DNA of 64,000 nt from Leifsonia xyli subsp. cynodontis DSM 46306 (GTDB lineage: Bacteria; Actinomycetota; Actinomycetes; Actinomycetales; Microbacteriaceae), in assembly GCF_000470775.1 (NCBI RefSeq), contig NC_022438.1, positions 992,001 to 1,056,000 of the forward strand, in the 5' to 3' direction. The notes beneath the pieces are model-generated. The model worked only from the letters and a program-made list of their open reading frames with translations. It was not told where the DNA came from and did not search any database. Shown here piece after piece: positions 1-7,831 of this stretch (its first letter is position 1; every line of letters starts with the position of its first letter). A program made the translations under genes and the position numbers.

Positions 1-450
1 GCTGGTGCGGGTCTTGGCGAGCAGCTCGCTGGACTCGATCTGGGCGTCCTCGAGCAGCGTCGTCGCTCGCGCCTGAGCGTCGGCCAGCACACGCTCGGCC
101 TGCTGGGCCGCCGACCGCTTGACCTTCTCGACCTCGGCGGCGACGCCGGCGCGCAGCTTCTCGGCGTCGATGTCGGCTTGCGCGATGAGGCGGGTGGACT
201 GCTCCTCGGCGACGCGGAGCATGTTCTCCAGCTTGGTGCCGAGTCCAGAGTAGGTGGGACTGCCGACCTCTTCGATCTCGGCGTTCAACTCCTCGACGCG
301 CAGCTGGAGACGTTTGATCTCCTTGGCCTGATCGGCGCTCTTGGTGTTCGACTTGATGAGTTCGCCGCGCAGGTCCTGGACGGTCTTGTCGACTTCGTCC
401 TTGTCGTAACCGCGGAAGACCTGCGTGAAGTCCGATTCGTCGGTGGCCAC
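1..450 (-). CDS. DivIVA-like coiled-coil protein (C-terminus beyond window)
   Basis: The first 150 residues are visible and the rest lies beyond the window edge. The start is GTG at 450, preceded by AGGAG at about 8 bases. The N-terminus contains FTQVFRGYDKDEVD, the kind of membrane-targeting motif seen at the head of DivIVA/Wag31-type proteins. It is followed by a charged heptad-like stretch rich in Glu, Lys, Ala and Gln that predicts a long coiled coil. DivIVA-family proteins sit at curved membrane at poles or septa and recruit cell-wall machinery. Whether this is a DivIVA paralogue or a general cell-division initiation protein cannot be settled without the C-terminus. Confidence 0.75.
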   Translation of the reverse strand, partial: MATDESDFTQVFRGYDKDEVDKTVQDLRGELIKSNTKSADQAKEIKRLQLRVEELNAEIEEVGSPTYSGLGTKLENMLRVAEEQSTRLIAQADIDAEKLRAGVAAEVEKVKRSAAQQAERVLADAQARATTLLEDAQIESSELLAKTRTS

Positions 451-634
451 TGTTGTTACTCCTGAAGGGTCTCTGGGGTGCCGGCAGAGCGCACCGGAGA
501 CATCATACCGTCGGTAGGATACGCGCACAGGACTTGCGGTAGCGTGCAAGGGGACGGTTTAGACGCCTTTCAGGGTGCTCCAGTATCGTTCTGTGACTGT
601 GTCCTTTCCCGCCCGGGCACACGAGGAGTTCTGT

Positions 635-2479
635 TTGCGTTTCGTATTCGCCATCGTCGCGTTCGTGATCGCGGCCGTCATGATCGTCGCCGGCATCGCC
701 CAGCGCACGCTCTTCGTGCCGCCTTCGCAGGTCACGGCGACAGCAACGGTCTCGGGCGACGCCCGCTACATCGTGCTCAACAGCGCGGTGCTGAACGCGC
801 ACCCCGGGCAGCAGACGCTCTCCGTCTCTGGCGCGAAGGACCCTGCCTCCCAGGTCGTCGCCTACGGGCGCACACCCGATGTGGAGGCCTGGCTCGGCGA
901 CCAGACGTACGTCGCCATCGGATACGACACGGCCACGGGCCGGTTGACGACGAAGACGGTCACGGCCGCGGGCGCGGAGCGCTCGACGCCCGCTCCGACC
1001 CCGACGGGCGCCGCGTCCGGTTCCGCCGCGTCCGCGACGCCCGGCCCGAACCCGGCCGGCTCCGATCTGTGGCTGGAGGAGTCTGACGGACCGAACGCCC
1101 AGACCACGCGGATGAACCTGCCCCCCGGTGTGAGCGTCATCGTCGCGGCGGACGGCACCAAGCCGGCGCCCAACACGATCCTCGTGACCTGGCCGGTCGA
1201 CACCAGCACGCCGTGGGCGTTCCCGCTCATCATCGGTGGTCTCGTGCTGCTGGTGATCGGGATCGCGCTCTACCTGTGGGCTCTCTACACGCACCGGAAG
1301 TCGCGCGGCCCGCGCCGGAAGAGCGGACCCAAGATGCCCAAACTGCCGAAGACCCCGAAGTACAAGCCGACTTCGTCGGCGGCCTCCTTCGAGAGTTCCC
1401 GCGGCCGCCGCTCGAACCGCCGTTCGCGGGTGGTCCTCCCGGCTGCGCTGGCGGGGGCGCTCGCTCTCGGCGCGATCGGCGGCGGGGGCGCTTTCGCGGA
1501 CACGACCGACATTCCGACACCGAGCGCGACCCGGACGGCCAAGCCGGTCGATCAGCTGCCTCCGGCGGTCACGGAGCCGCAGCTGAAGCGCATCCTCAGC
1601 CGCATCTCCGCGGTCGCGGCCAAAGCCGACTCCACGGTGGACCTGCCGCTGGCCAAGACCCGTTTCGCCGGGCCGGCACTGCAACTGCGCGAGGCGAACT
1701 ATACGATCCGGGTGAAGAAAGCGGATGAGCCGGCGCCATCCGCCATTCCGGACGGCCCGATCGAGCTGGCCCTGCCGCAGGCGACCGACACCTGGCCCCG
1801 GACGGTCAACGCCGTCGTGAGGATGCCGGCGGCCGCCGACGGGAAGGCGCAGGCTCCCATCGCCCTCGCCCTGGTGCAGGAGACGCCCCGCGACAACTAC
1901 CTGGTCCAGTACGCGATCACACTCGAGCCGAACGTGAAAGTGCCGAACCTCGCCCCGGCGAGCATCGGCGCGGCGGTCGTCCCACCGGACTCGAAGCTGC
2001 TGAAGGTGCGCCCGGACCAGGTGGGCGCGGCGTACGGCGACATCCTCCTGAACGGCGCCTCGAGCAAATGGGCGGAGAGCTTCGACCTGGCGGACGACAA
2101 ACTCCTCCCCCAGGTCGGCCAGGCCTGGAAGCAGCAGGAGACGGCCAAACTCCACCAGGAGGCCGGCAACACCTCCTCGCTGGCGTGGACGAGCCAGCAG
2201 GGCAAAGGCCCGGTCATCTCGATGGCCACCAACGACTCCGGCGCGATCGTGTGGGTCGATCCCGAAGAGGTCCAGCTGCACCGGGTGCTCGAGGCCGGGG
2301 CGCAGGTCATCGCCGGTCCGACCGTTGCCGCGCTCTCGGGCGTCGCCACCTCGAACACCGCCATCCAGTCCACCTACGGCTACCAGCTGGCGTTCTCCGT
2401 GCCGGCGGCCGGGTCGAACGAGAAGATCCGCCTGCTCGGATTCGCTCAGGGCCTCATCTCCGCCGCGCAAGTGCCGTAG
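635..2479 (+). CDS. Large membrane protein of unknown function
   Basis: I do not recognise a named family. I chose TTG at 635 because GAGGAG lies 6 bases upstream and translation then begins LRFVFAIVAFVIAAV, a hydrophobic N-terminal segment; an upstream ATG at 575 has no such signal. The 614-residue product has an N-terminal membrane segment, an extracytoplasmic-looking region with a Thr/Pro/Ala-rich linker (about residues 125-155), a second membrane segment (about 210-235), a basic stretch and a third hydrophobic Ala/Gly-rich segment (about 285-305). A soluble C-terminal half of roughly 300 residues follows. The architecture suggests a cell-envelope protein. The thioredoxin/TPR gene starts 23 bases downstream and may be co-transcribed. 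Confidence 0.8.
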   Translation: MRFVFAIVAFVIAAVMIVAGIAQRTLFVPPSQVTATATVSGDARYIVLNSAVLNAHPGQQTLSVSGAKDPASQVVAYGRTPDVEAWLGDQTYVAIGYDTATGRLTTKTVTAAGAERSTPAPTPTGAASGSAASATPGPNPAGSDLWLEESDGPNAQTTRMNLPPGVSVIVAADGTKPAPNTILVTWPVDTSTPWAFPLIIGGLVLLVIGIALYLWALYTHRKSRGPRRKSGPKMPKLPKTPKYKPTSSAASFESSRGRRSNRRSRVVLPAALAGALALGAIGGGGAFADTTDIPTPSATRTAKPVDQLPPAVTEPQLKRILSRISAVAAKADSTVDLPLAKTRFAGPALQLREANYTIRVKKADEPAPSAIPDGPIELALPQATDTWPRTVNAVVRMPAAADGKAQAPIALALVQETPRDNYLVQYAITLEPNVKVPNLAPASIGAAVVPPDSKLLKVRPDQVGAAYGDILLNGASSKWAESFDLADDKLLPQVGQAWKQQETAKLHQEAGNTSSLAWTSQQGKGPVISMATNDSGAIVWVDPEEVQLHRVLEAGAQVIAGPTVAALSGVATSNTAIQSTYGYQLAFSVPAAGSNEKIRLLGFAQGLISAAQVP

Positions 2480-2502
2480 CGCCCAGCGTATTGTTTTAAC
2501 CC

Positions 2503-3456
2503 ATGAACCAGATCCCGCCCACTCCGACGAATCTCCGCGGCGCCGTCGACCTCAGCGCGCTCGTGAACCGGCCGGCGCCGGGTGAGGCCGGCCCCACAGC
2601 GATCGGTGAGGAGATCGCCCTGCCGAGCCTGTTCTTCGAGGGCACCGATGCGAACATCGATGACTTCCTTCAGCTGTCGGCGCGCATCCCGGTCGTCGTG
2701 GAACTCGTCGCGGAGTGGAGCGAACCGGCCAACGAGCTCGTGCCGGTCCTCGACCGGGTGATCGCAGAGCTCGGCGGGCGGCTCGTGCTCGTCAAGGTCG
2801 ATGTCGACGCGAACCCGCAGCTCGCCCAGGCTTTCCAGGCGCAATCCGTGCCGACTGTCGCAGCGATCGTCGCGGGACGCCCGGTGCAGCTGTTCGCCGG
2901 GGCGCTCCCGGAGGAGCAGGTCAAGGATGTGTTCGGGCAGCTCCTGGCGCTCGCCGCGCAGAACGGCGTGACCGGCGCAGCGGCCGTCGAGACCGGTGCG
3001 GCCCCGTCCGACGCGCCGGACACAGAGCCGGAGCCCGAGCCGCTGCCCCCGCACCACGCGGCGGCCTACGAGGCGATCGATCGCGGGGATTACGAGACGG
3101 CCATCGCCGAGTACAAGACGGCGATCGCGCAGGACCCGCGGGACGCGATGGCGGTGGCCGGGCTCGCCCAGGTCAGCCTGCTCTCTCGCCTCGCCGGCAA
3201 GACGATGGAGGATATTCGCACGGCCGGGGCGAACGAGCCGTCCAGCCCGGACGCGCAACTCGCGGTGGCCGACCTGGACCTCTCCGGCGGTCACATCGAG
3301 GACGCCTTCGACCGGCTGCTCTCCCTGTTCCCGACGCTGGACGCGGCGGGCAAGGAAGCGGTGCGAACCCGCATCCTGGACTACTTCGAGATCGTCGGCG
3401 TGGAGGACCCGCGCGTCGGGAAGGCCCGGGGGCGGCTGGCATCGTTGCTGTACTGA
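2503..3456 (+). CDS. Thioredoxin-fold / TPR protein (CnoX/YbbN-like co-chaperone)
   Basis: The 317-residue protein has a thioredoxin-like domain at about residues 40-150 (VVVELVAEWSEPANEL, then VDVDANPQLAQAFQAQSVPT with the fold's cis-Pro). A tetratricopeptide-like helical half follows, including AAYEAIDRGDYETAIAEYK near residue 190. The layout matches CnoX/YbbN proteins, which hold unfolded clients for chaperonin. The redox site is absent: where thioredoxin has WCGPC this protein has WSEPAN, so it cannot do dithiol chemistry and must act as a binding protein if at all. The ATG start lies 23 bases after the upstream gene. It converges with glgB across a hairpin. Confidence 0.85.
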   Translation: MNQIPPTPTNLRGAVDLSALVNRPAPGEAGPTAIGEEIALPSLFFEGTDANIDDFLQLSARIPVVVELVAEWSEPANELVPVLDRVIAELGGRLVLVKVDVDANPQLAQAFQAQSVPTVAAIVAGRPVQLFAGALPEEQVKDVFGQLLALAAQNGVTGAAAVETGAAPSDAPDTEPEPEPLPPHHAAAYEAIDRGDYETAIAEYKTAIAQDPRDAMAVAGLAQVSLLSRLAGKTMEDIRTAGANEPSSPDAQLAVADLDLSGGHIEDAFDRLLSLFPTLDAAGKEAVRTRILDYFEIVGVEDPRVGKARGRLASLLY

Positions 3457-3464
3457 CGTCCGCT

Positions 3465-3503
3465 CCCGGGGGCGAGCAGCGATCGTCGCCTTCTCGCCCC
3501 GGA
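3465..3503. terminator. Hairpin between convergent genes
   Basis: An imperfect inverted repeat pairs CCGGGGGCGAG with CTCGCCCCGG, with one bulged G and a loop of about 16 bases. It sits between the convergent stop codons of the thioredoxin/TPR gene and glgB. There is no T-tract, so it is only a plausible bidirectional terminator. Confidence 0.35.
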
Positions 3504-3521
3504 ACGGTTGTCGGGCCTGAC

Positions 3522-5723
3522 TCAGCGCCGGGGCTTGAGGAAGAGCGCTCCGAGCGGTGGCAGTGTCAGCACCGCCGAGGCCGGACGTCCCATCCACGGC
3601 TCGTCCTCTGCGCTCACCCCGCCGAAATTGCCGACTCCGGAGCCGCCGAACACGTCCGCGTCCGTGTTGAGCGCCTCCTCCCAGTCGCCAGCGAAGGGCA
3701 GTCCCACCCGGTACTCCGGGTGCGGGGCGCCCGAGAAGTTCAGGATGACCGCGATGGGCTCCCCGCGCCCATCCTTGCGCAGGAAAGCCAGGACGTTGCC
3801 GGCCGCGTCCGATCCGTCCAGCCATTCGAAACCGGAGGGGTCGTTGTCGTGTGCCCAGAGCGCGGGGGTGCCGCGGTAGACGGCGTTCAGCTCGCAGACG
3901 AGGTTCCACAGGCCACGGTGGGTGGGCTGATCGAGTATCCACCAGTCGAGGCCGCGCTCCTCGCTCCACTCGGAGGGCTGGCCGAACTCCTGGCCCATGA
4001 AGAGCAGCTGCTTGCCCGGGTGCGCCCACATGAACGCGAGGTAGGCGCGCATGTTCGCGAGCTGCTGCCAGTGGTCGCCCGGCATCTTGCCGAGGAGTGA
4101 CCCCTTCCCGTGAACGACTTCGTCGTGGCTGATCGGCAGGAGGAAACTCTCGCTCCACGCGTACACGAACGAGAATGTGATCCTGCTGTGGTGCCAGCGG
4201 CGATACAGGGGGTCCTCGCGGATGTACTCCAGCGAGTCGTGCATCCACCCCATGTTCCACTTGAGGCCGAAGCCCAGGCCGCCGGAGGAGGTGGGAGCTG
4301 TGACGCCGGGGTAGCTCGTGGACTCCTCTGCGATCACGATCGTCCCGGGGTTCCGCTTGTAGGCGGTCGCGGTGACCTCCTGCAGGAAGGCGATCGCCTC
4401 GAGATTCTCCCGCCCGCCGTGGATATTGGGCTCCCATTCGCCATCGTCCCGCGAGTAGTCGAGGTAGAGCATCGACGCGACGGCATCCACCCGCAGACCG
4501 TCGATGTGGAACTCCTCGAGCCAGTAGAGCGCGTTGGCCACGAGGAAGTTCCGCACCTGCGAGTTGCCGTAGTCGAAGATGTAGGTGCCCCAGTCGGCGT
4601 GCTCGCCGCGGCGCGGGTCGGCGTGCTCGTAGAGCGGCTGGCCGTCGAAGCGGGCGAGCGCCCAGTCGTCTTTGGGGAAGTGGCCGGGGACCCAGTCGAG
4701 CAGCACCCCGATTCCCGCGCGGTGCAGGCGGTCGATGAGGTATTTGAGATCGTCGGGGCTCCCGAAGCGGCTCGTCGGCGCGTAGTATCCGGTGACCTGG
4801 TATCCCCAGGAGCCGCCGAAGGGATGCTCGGCGAGCGGCAGGAACTCGACATGCGTGTAGCCGAGGGCGCCGAGGTAGTCGATGAGCTGGTCGGCCGCCT
4901 CGCGGTAGCCGAGGCCCGGACGCCAGCTGCCGAAGTGGAGCTCGTAGATCGACATCGGACCGGCGTGCGGGTCGCTGGCCGCGCGGCGGCGCATCCACTC
5001 GCCGTCCTGCCACTCGTGCCGGCTGACGGTGATGCGGGAGGCCGTGTCCGGCGGGGTCTCGGCCAGCCGCGCCATCGGGTCGATCTTGCGCATCCACTCG
5101 CCGGACTGCGCGAGCAGGTCGAACTTGTAGATCGCGCCTTCGCCGAGCCCGGGGACGAACAGCTCCCACACTCCGGAGGAGCCCATGTTGCGCAGGGCGT
5201 GCAGCGTTCCGTCCCAGCCGTTGAAGTCTCCGACGACACGGACGGCCCGAGCGTGCGGCGCCCACACGGTGAAAGCCGTGCCCGTGACGCCGCCGAGGTC
5301 GCGCACCCGGGCCCCGAGCGCCGTCCAGAGCTGCTCGTGGCGGCCCTCGCGGATGAGGTGGAGGTCGATCTCGCCGATGGTCGGCAGGAAGCGGTAGGGG
5401 TCGTCGGCGGACCAGACAGTGCCGTCGGCGTAGCGGGCCTCGATCTCGTACGAACCCGGGCCGACGATGCTCACACCCTGCCAGATCCCGTGTGCGAGGT
5501 GCGCCAGCTCGAGGTGCGCCCCGGTCGGCAGCACGGCGAACACGGCTTCGGCCAGTGGGCGCAGGGCGCGGATGACCGTGACCGTCTCGGCGCTCCCGGC
5601 CGCGGTCACCGGGTGCTGGCCGAGCACGGAGTGTGCATCGTGATAGCTGCCGGTGGCGACGGCGTGCAGCACGGCGTCGTCGAGCCCGGGCAGGGCGGCG
5701 GCTCCCTCGGGGAGGCGGGTCAT
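3522..5723 (-). CDS. glgB: 1,4-alpha-glucan branching enzyme
   Basis: The 733-residue protein transfers a cut alpha-1,4 chain to a 6-hydroxyl, creating branches in glycogen or the GlgE-derived glucan. It has an N-terminal carbohydrate-binding/early-set region, with VWAPHARAVRVVGDFNGW as the CBM48 signature, followed by a GH13 barrel. The GH13 motifs are present: GLRVDAVASMLYLDYSR (nucleophile Asp), VIAEESTSYPGV (acid/base Glu) and ISHDEVVHGKGS (transition-state His-Asp). Length is normal for GlgB. The ATG at 5723 overlaps the glgE stop as ATGA, so the two are translationally coupled. In the GlgE pathway GlgB branches the linear glucan that GlgE builds. The gene looks intact, unlike glgP and glgX nearby. 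Confidence 0.96.
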   Translation of the reverse strand: MTRLPEGAAALPGLDDAVLHAVATGSYHDAHSVLGQHPVTAAGSAETVTVIRALRPLAEAVFAVLPTGAHLELAHLAHGIWQGVSIVGPGSYEIEARYADGTVWSADDPYRFLPTIGEIDLHLIREGRHEQLWTALGARVRDLGGVTGTAFTVWAPHARAVRVVGDFNGWDGTLHALRNMGSSGVWELFVPGLGEGAIYKFDLLAQSGEWMRKIDPMARLAETPPDTASRITVSRHEWQDGEWMRRRAASDPHAGPMSIYELHFGSWRPGLGYREAADQLIDYLGALGYTHVEFLPLAEHPFGGSWGYQVTGYYAPTSRFGSPDDLKYLIDRLHRAGIGVLLDWVPGHFPKDDWALARFDGQPLYEHADPRRGEHADWGTYIFDYGNSQVRNFLVANALYWLEEFHIDGLRVDAVASMLYLDYSRDDGEWEPNIHGGRENLEAIAFLQEVTATAYKRNPGTIVIAEESTSYPGVTAPTSSGGLGFGLKWNMGWMHDSLEYIREDPLYRRWHHSRITFSFVYAWSESFLLPISHDEVVHGKGSLLGKMPGDHWQQLANMRAYLAFMWAHPGKQLLFMGQEFGQPSEWSEERGLDWWILDQPTHRGLWNLVCELNAVYRGTPALWAHDNDPSGFEWLDGSDAAGNVLAFLRKDGRGEPIAVILNFSGAPHPEYRVGLPFAGDWEEALNTDADVFGGSGVGNFGGVSAEDEPWMGRPASAVLTLPPLGALFLKPRR

Positions 5724-7801
5724 CGGGCAGGCTCCGTCGTCCGGGCGTCCAGCGGCTTGGCGACGAGGATGTGGACGGGCTCGGCGAAAGCGTCGAGGCG
5801 GACATAGTTGTCGGCGCCCCAGGTCCAGCGCTGGCCCGTCACGATGTCTTTGACCTCGAACGACGAGCCGGCGGGGAAGCCGAGGGCTTCGACATCCAGG
5901 TGGACCATCGTCTCCCGCACCGAGTGCGGATCGACATTGGCGACCACGATCACGGTGTCGGGCCGGTTGCTGCGGGTGAACGCGCCCGGCAGGTGCTTGG
6001 AGTAGACGAGCACCGCGTCGTCGTCGCTCCAATGCACCCGCAGGTTCCGCAGCTGGCGGAGGGCGGGGTGCTCGCTGCGCGCCCGGTTGAGCATGGTCAG
6101 ATAGGGCGCTAGCGAGCGGCCGAGCGCTTGCGCCCGGGTGTAGTCGCGCGGCCGGAACTCGTACTTCTCGTTGTCGATGTACTCTTCGGCGCCGGGCCGG
6201 GCGACGTTCTCGAACAGTTCGAAGCCGGAGTAGACCCCCCAGGTGGGCGCGGCGGTGGCGGCGAGGGCGGCGCGGATCTTGAACGCCGCGGGACCGCCGA
6301 ACTGCAGGTACTCGGTCAGGATGTCCGGTGTGTTCACGAAGAGGTTCGGCCGCAGGAACTCGGCCGTCTCGGTGGCGAGCCCGGTGAAGAACTCTTCCAG
6401 TTCCGCCTTGGTGTTTCGCCAGGTGAAGTAGGTGTACGACTGCTGGAAGCCCGCCTTCGCGAGGGTCTGCAGCAGCGCAGGGCGGGTGAACGCCTCCGCC
6501 AGGAAGACGACATCCGGGTCGGTGGCATTGACGGTGTGGATTAGCCACTCCCAGAAGCGCAGCGGCTTAGTGTGCGGGTTGTCGACGCGGAAGATGCGGA
6601 CGCCGAGCGACATCCAGTGACGGACGATGCGCAGGACCTCGGCGCGGAGCCCCTCGTCGTCGTTGTCGAAGTTGAGGGGATAGATGTCCTGGTACTTCTT
6701 CGGCGGGTTCTCAGCGTAGGCGATGGTGCCGTCCGGGAGCGTCGTGAACCACTCCGGGTGCTCCGTCACCCACGGGTGGTCGGGGGAGGCCTGCAGCGCT
6801 AGGTCCAGTGCCACCTCGAGTCCCGCCTGCTTGGCCTTGCCGAGGAACTGGAGGAAGTCCTTCTCCGTGCCGAGCTCGGGATGGATGGCGTCGTGGCCGC
6901 CGTCGGCGGAGCCGATGGCCCAGGGGGAGCCGGGGCCCGCCGCTCCGGCGTCGAGCGTGTTGTTGGGGCCTTTGCGGAACGTGCGGCCGATCGGGTGGAT
7001 GGGCGGCAGATAGACGACATCGAAGCCCATCGCGGCGATCTCGGGCAGCCGTTTGGCCGCGGTCCGGAACGTGCCGGAGCGCCAGGAGCCGTCGGACAGC
7101 TTCTTGGCGCCCTCGGAGCGGGGGAAGAACTCGTACCAGCTTCCGACGCCGGCCCGGGCGCGTTCGACCAGGATCGTGCGGGTGGCCGAGAGCGAAGGGA
7201 GCGCGACGAGCGGGCGCTCGGCCAGGATGCGGCCGATCCGGTCGTCCACGGTCGCGGCGAAACGCTCATCCACCGGCTTCGCCGCCTCCGCCACCGCTGT
7301 GGCGGCCTCCGAGAGGCGCCGGCGCTCGGCGGCGCTGCGGTTTCTGTCGGCCGCGGCGCGGACGAGCAGATCGTGACCGGTGCGCAGCATGAGCTCGACG
7401 TCGACGCCGGCGGGTATCTTCACCTCCGCATTGTGCCGCCAGGTCGCGTATTCGTCGGCGTAGGCCTGCACGCAGTAGTGCCAGAGACCCTCCTGCCGCA
7501 AGGGGACTTCGGCCTCCCAGCGATCGGTGCCGGGCGCGACGGCGTGCATGCGGTGCTCTGTCTGCTCGCCGCCGGGGTCGAGGAGCAGCAGGTCGACGCC
7601 GATGCGGTCCTGGCCCTCGCGGAAAGCCGTGGCGCTGAACGGGACGACCTCGCCGCTGAAGGCCGTGGCGGCCCAATGGCCCTCGTCGACCTGGGGCCGT
7701 AGGCCCAGGATCGGGATGCGAGGAAGGAGGGGCTCGTAGTCGGGAGCCGCGGGGCCCTCCGGTCTGGTCGCTGCGCTCTGTGCCACACCCCGACCGTACA
7801 C
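5720..7801 (-). CDS. glgE: Maltose-1-phosphate maltosyltransferase
   Basis: GlgE elongates alpha-1,4-glucan by transferring maltose from maltose-1-phosphate, the last linear-polymer step of the trehalose-to-glucan route known in actinobacteria. The 693-residue product has an N-terminal beta-sandwich region and a GH13_3 barrel. The catalytic strand IFRVDNPHTKPLRFWEW carries the nucleophile Asp, and DVVFLAEAFTRP carries the general acid Glu. Other family signatures are YLPPIHPIGRTFRKG and NTPDILTEYL. A GTG start at 7801 is used here; an in-frame GTG six codons later is equally possible. The gene is transcribed divergently from the glgP pseudogene across about 30 bases and is coupled to glgB. 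Confidence 0.95.
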   Translation of the reverse strand: MYGRGVAQSAATRPEGPAAPDYEPLLPRIPILGLRPQVDEGHWAATAFSGEVVPFSATAFREGQDRIGVDLLLLDPGGEQTEHRMHAVAPGTDRWEAEVPLRQEGLWHYCVQAYADEYATWRHNAEVKIPAGVDVELMLRTGHDLLVRAAADRNRSAAERRRLSEAATAVAEAAKPVDERFAATVDDRIGRILAERPLVALPSLSATRTILVERARAGVGSWYEFFPRSEGAKKLSDGSWRSGTFRTAAKRLPEIAAMGFDVVYLPPIHPIGRTFRKGPNNTLDAGAAGPGSPWAIGSADGGHDAIHPELGTEKDFLQFLGKAKQAGLEVALDLALQASPDHPWVTEHPEWFTTLPDGTIAYAENPPKKYQDIYPLNFDNDDEGLRAEVLRIVRHWMSLGVRIFRVDNPHTKPLRFWEWLIHTVNATDPDVVFLAEAFTRPALLQTLAKAGFQQSYTYFTWRNTKAELEEFFTGLATETAEFLRPNLFVNTPDILTEYLQFGGPAAFKIRAALAATAAPTWGVYSGFELFENVARPGAEEYIDNEKYEFRPRDYTRAQALGRSLAPYLTMLNRARSEHPALRQLRNLRVHWSDDDAVLVYSKHLPGAFTRSNRPDTVIVVANVDPHSVRETMVHLDVEALGFPAGSSFEVKDIVTGQRWTWGADNYVRLDAFAEPVHILVAKPLDARTTEPAR

Positions 7802-7831
7802 TCATTAGCTTCTCCACCAGGCGACTCCCCT

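Noticed and set aside
503..2470. Long reverse-strand open frame of 655 codons
   Set aside because: It is antisense to the membrane protein at 635-2479, Arg-rich with no motifs, and the forward frame has membrane segments and a proper ribosome site.
2446..5805. Very long reverse frame (over 1100 codons) across the thioredoxin and glgB genes
   Set aside because: It is a GC-rich shadow; the overlapping glgB frame carries all catalytic motifs.
4110..5807. Forward frame antisense to glgB
   Set aside because: Acidic Val/Glu-rich shadow of a real gene in the opposite strand, with no domain pattern.
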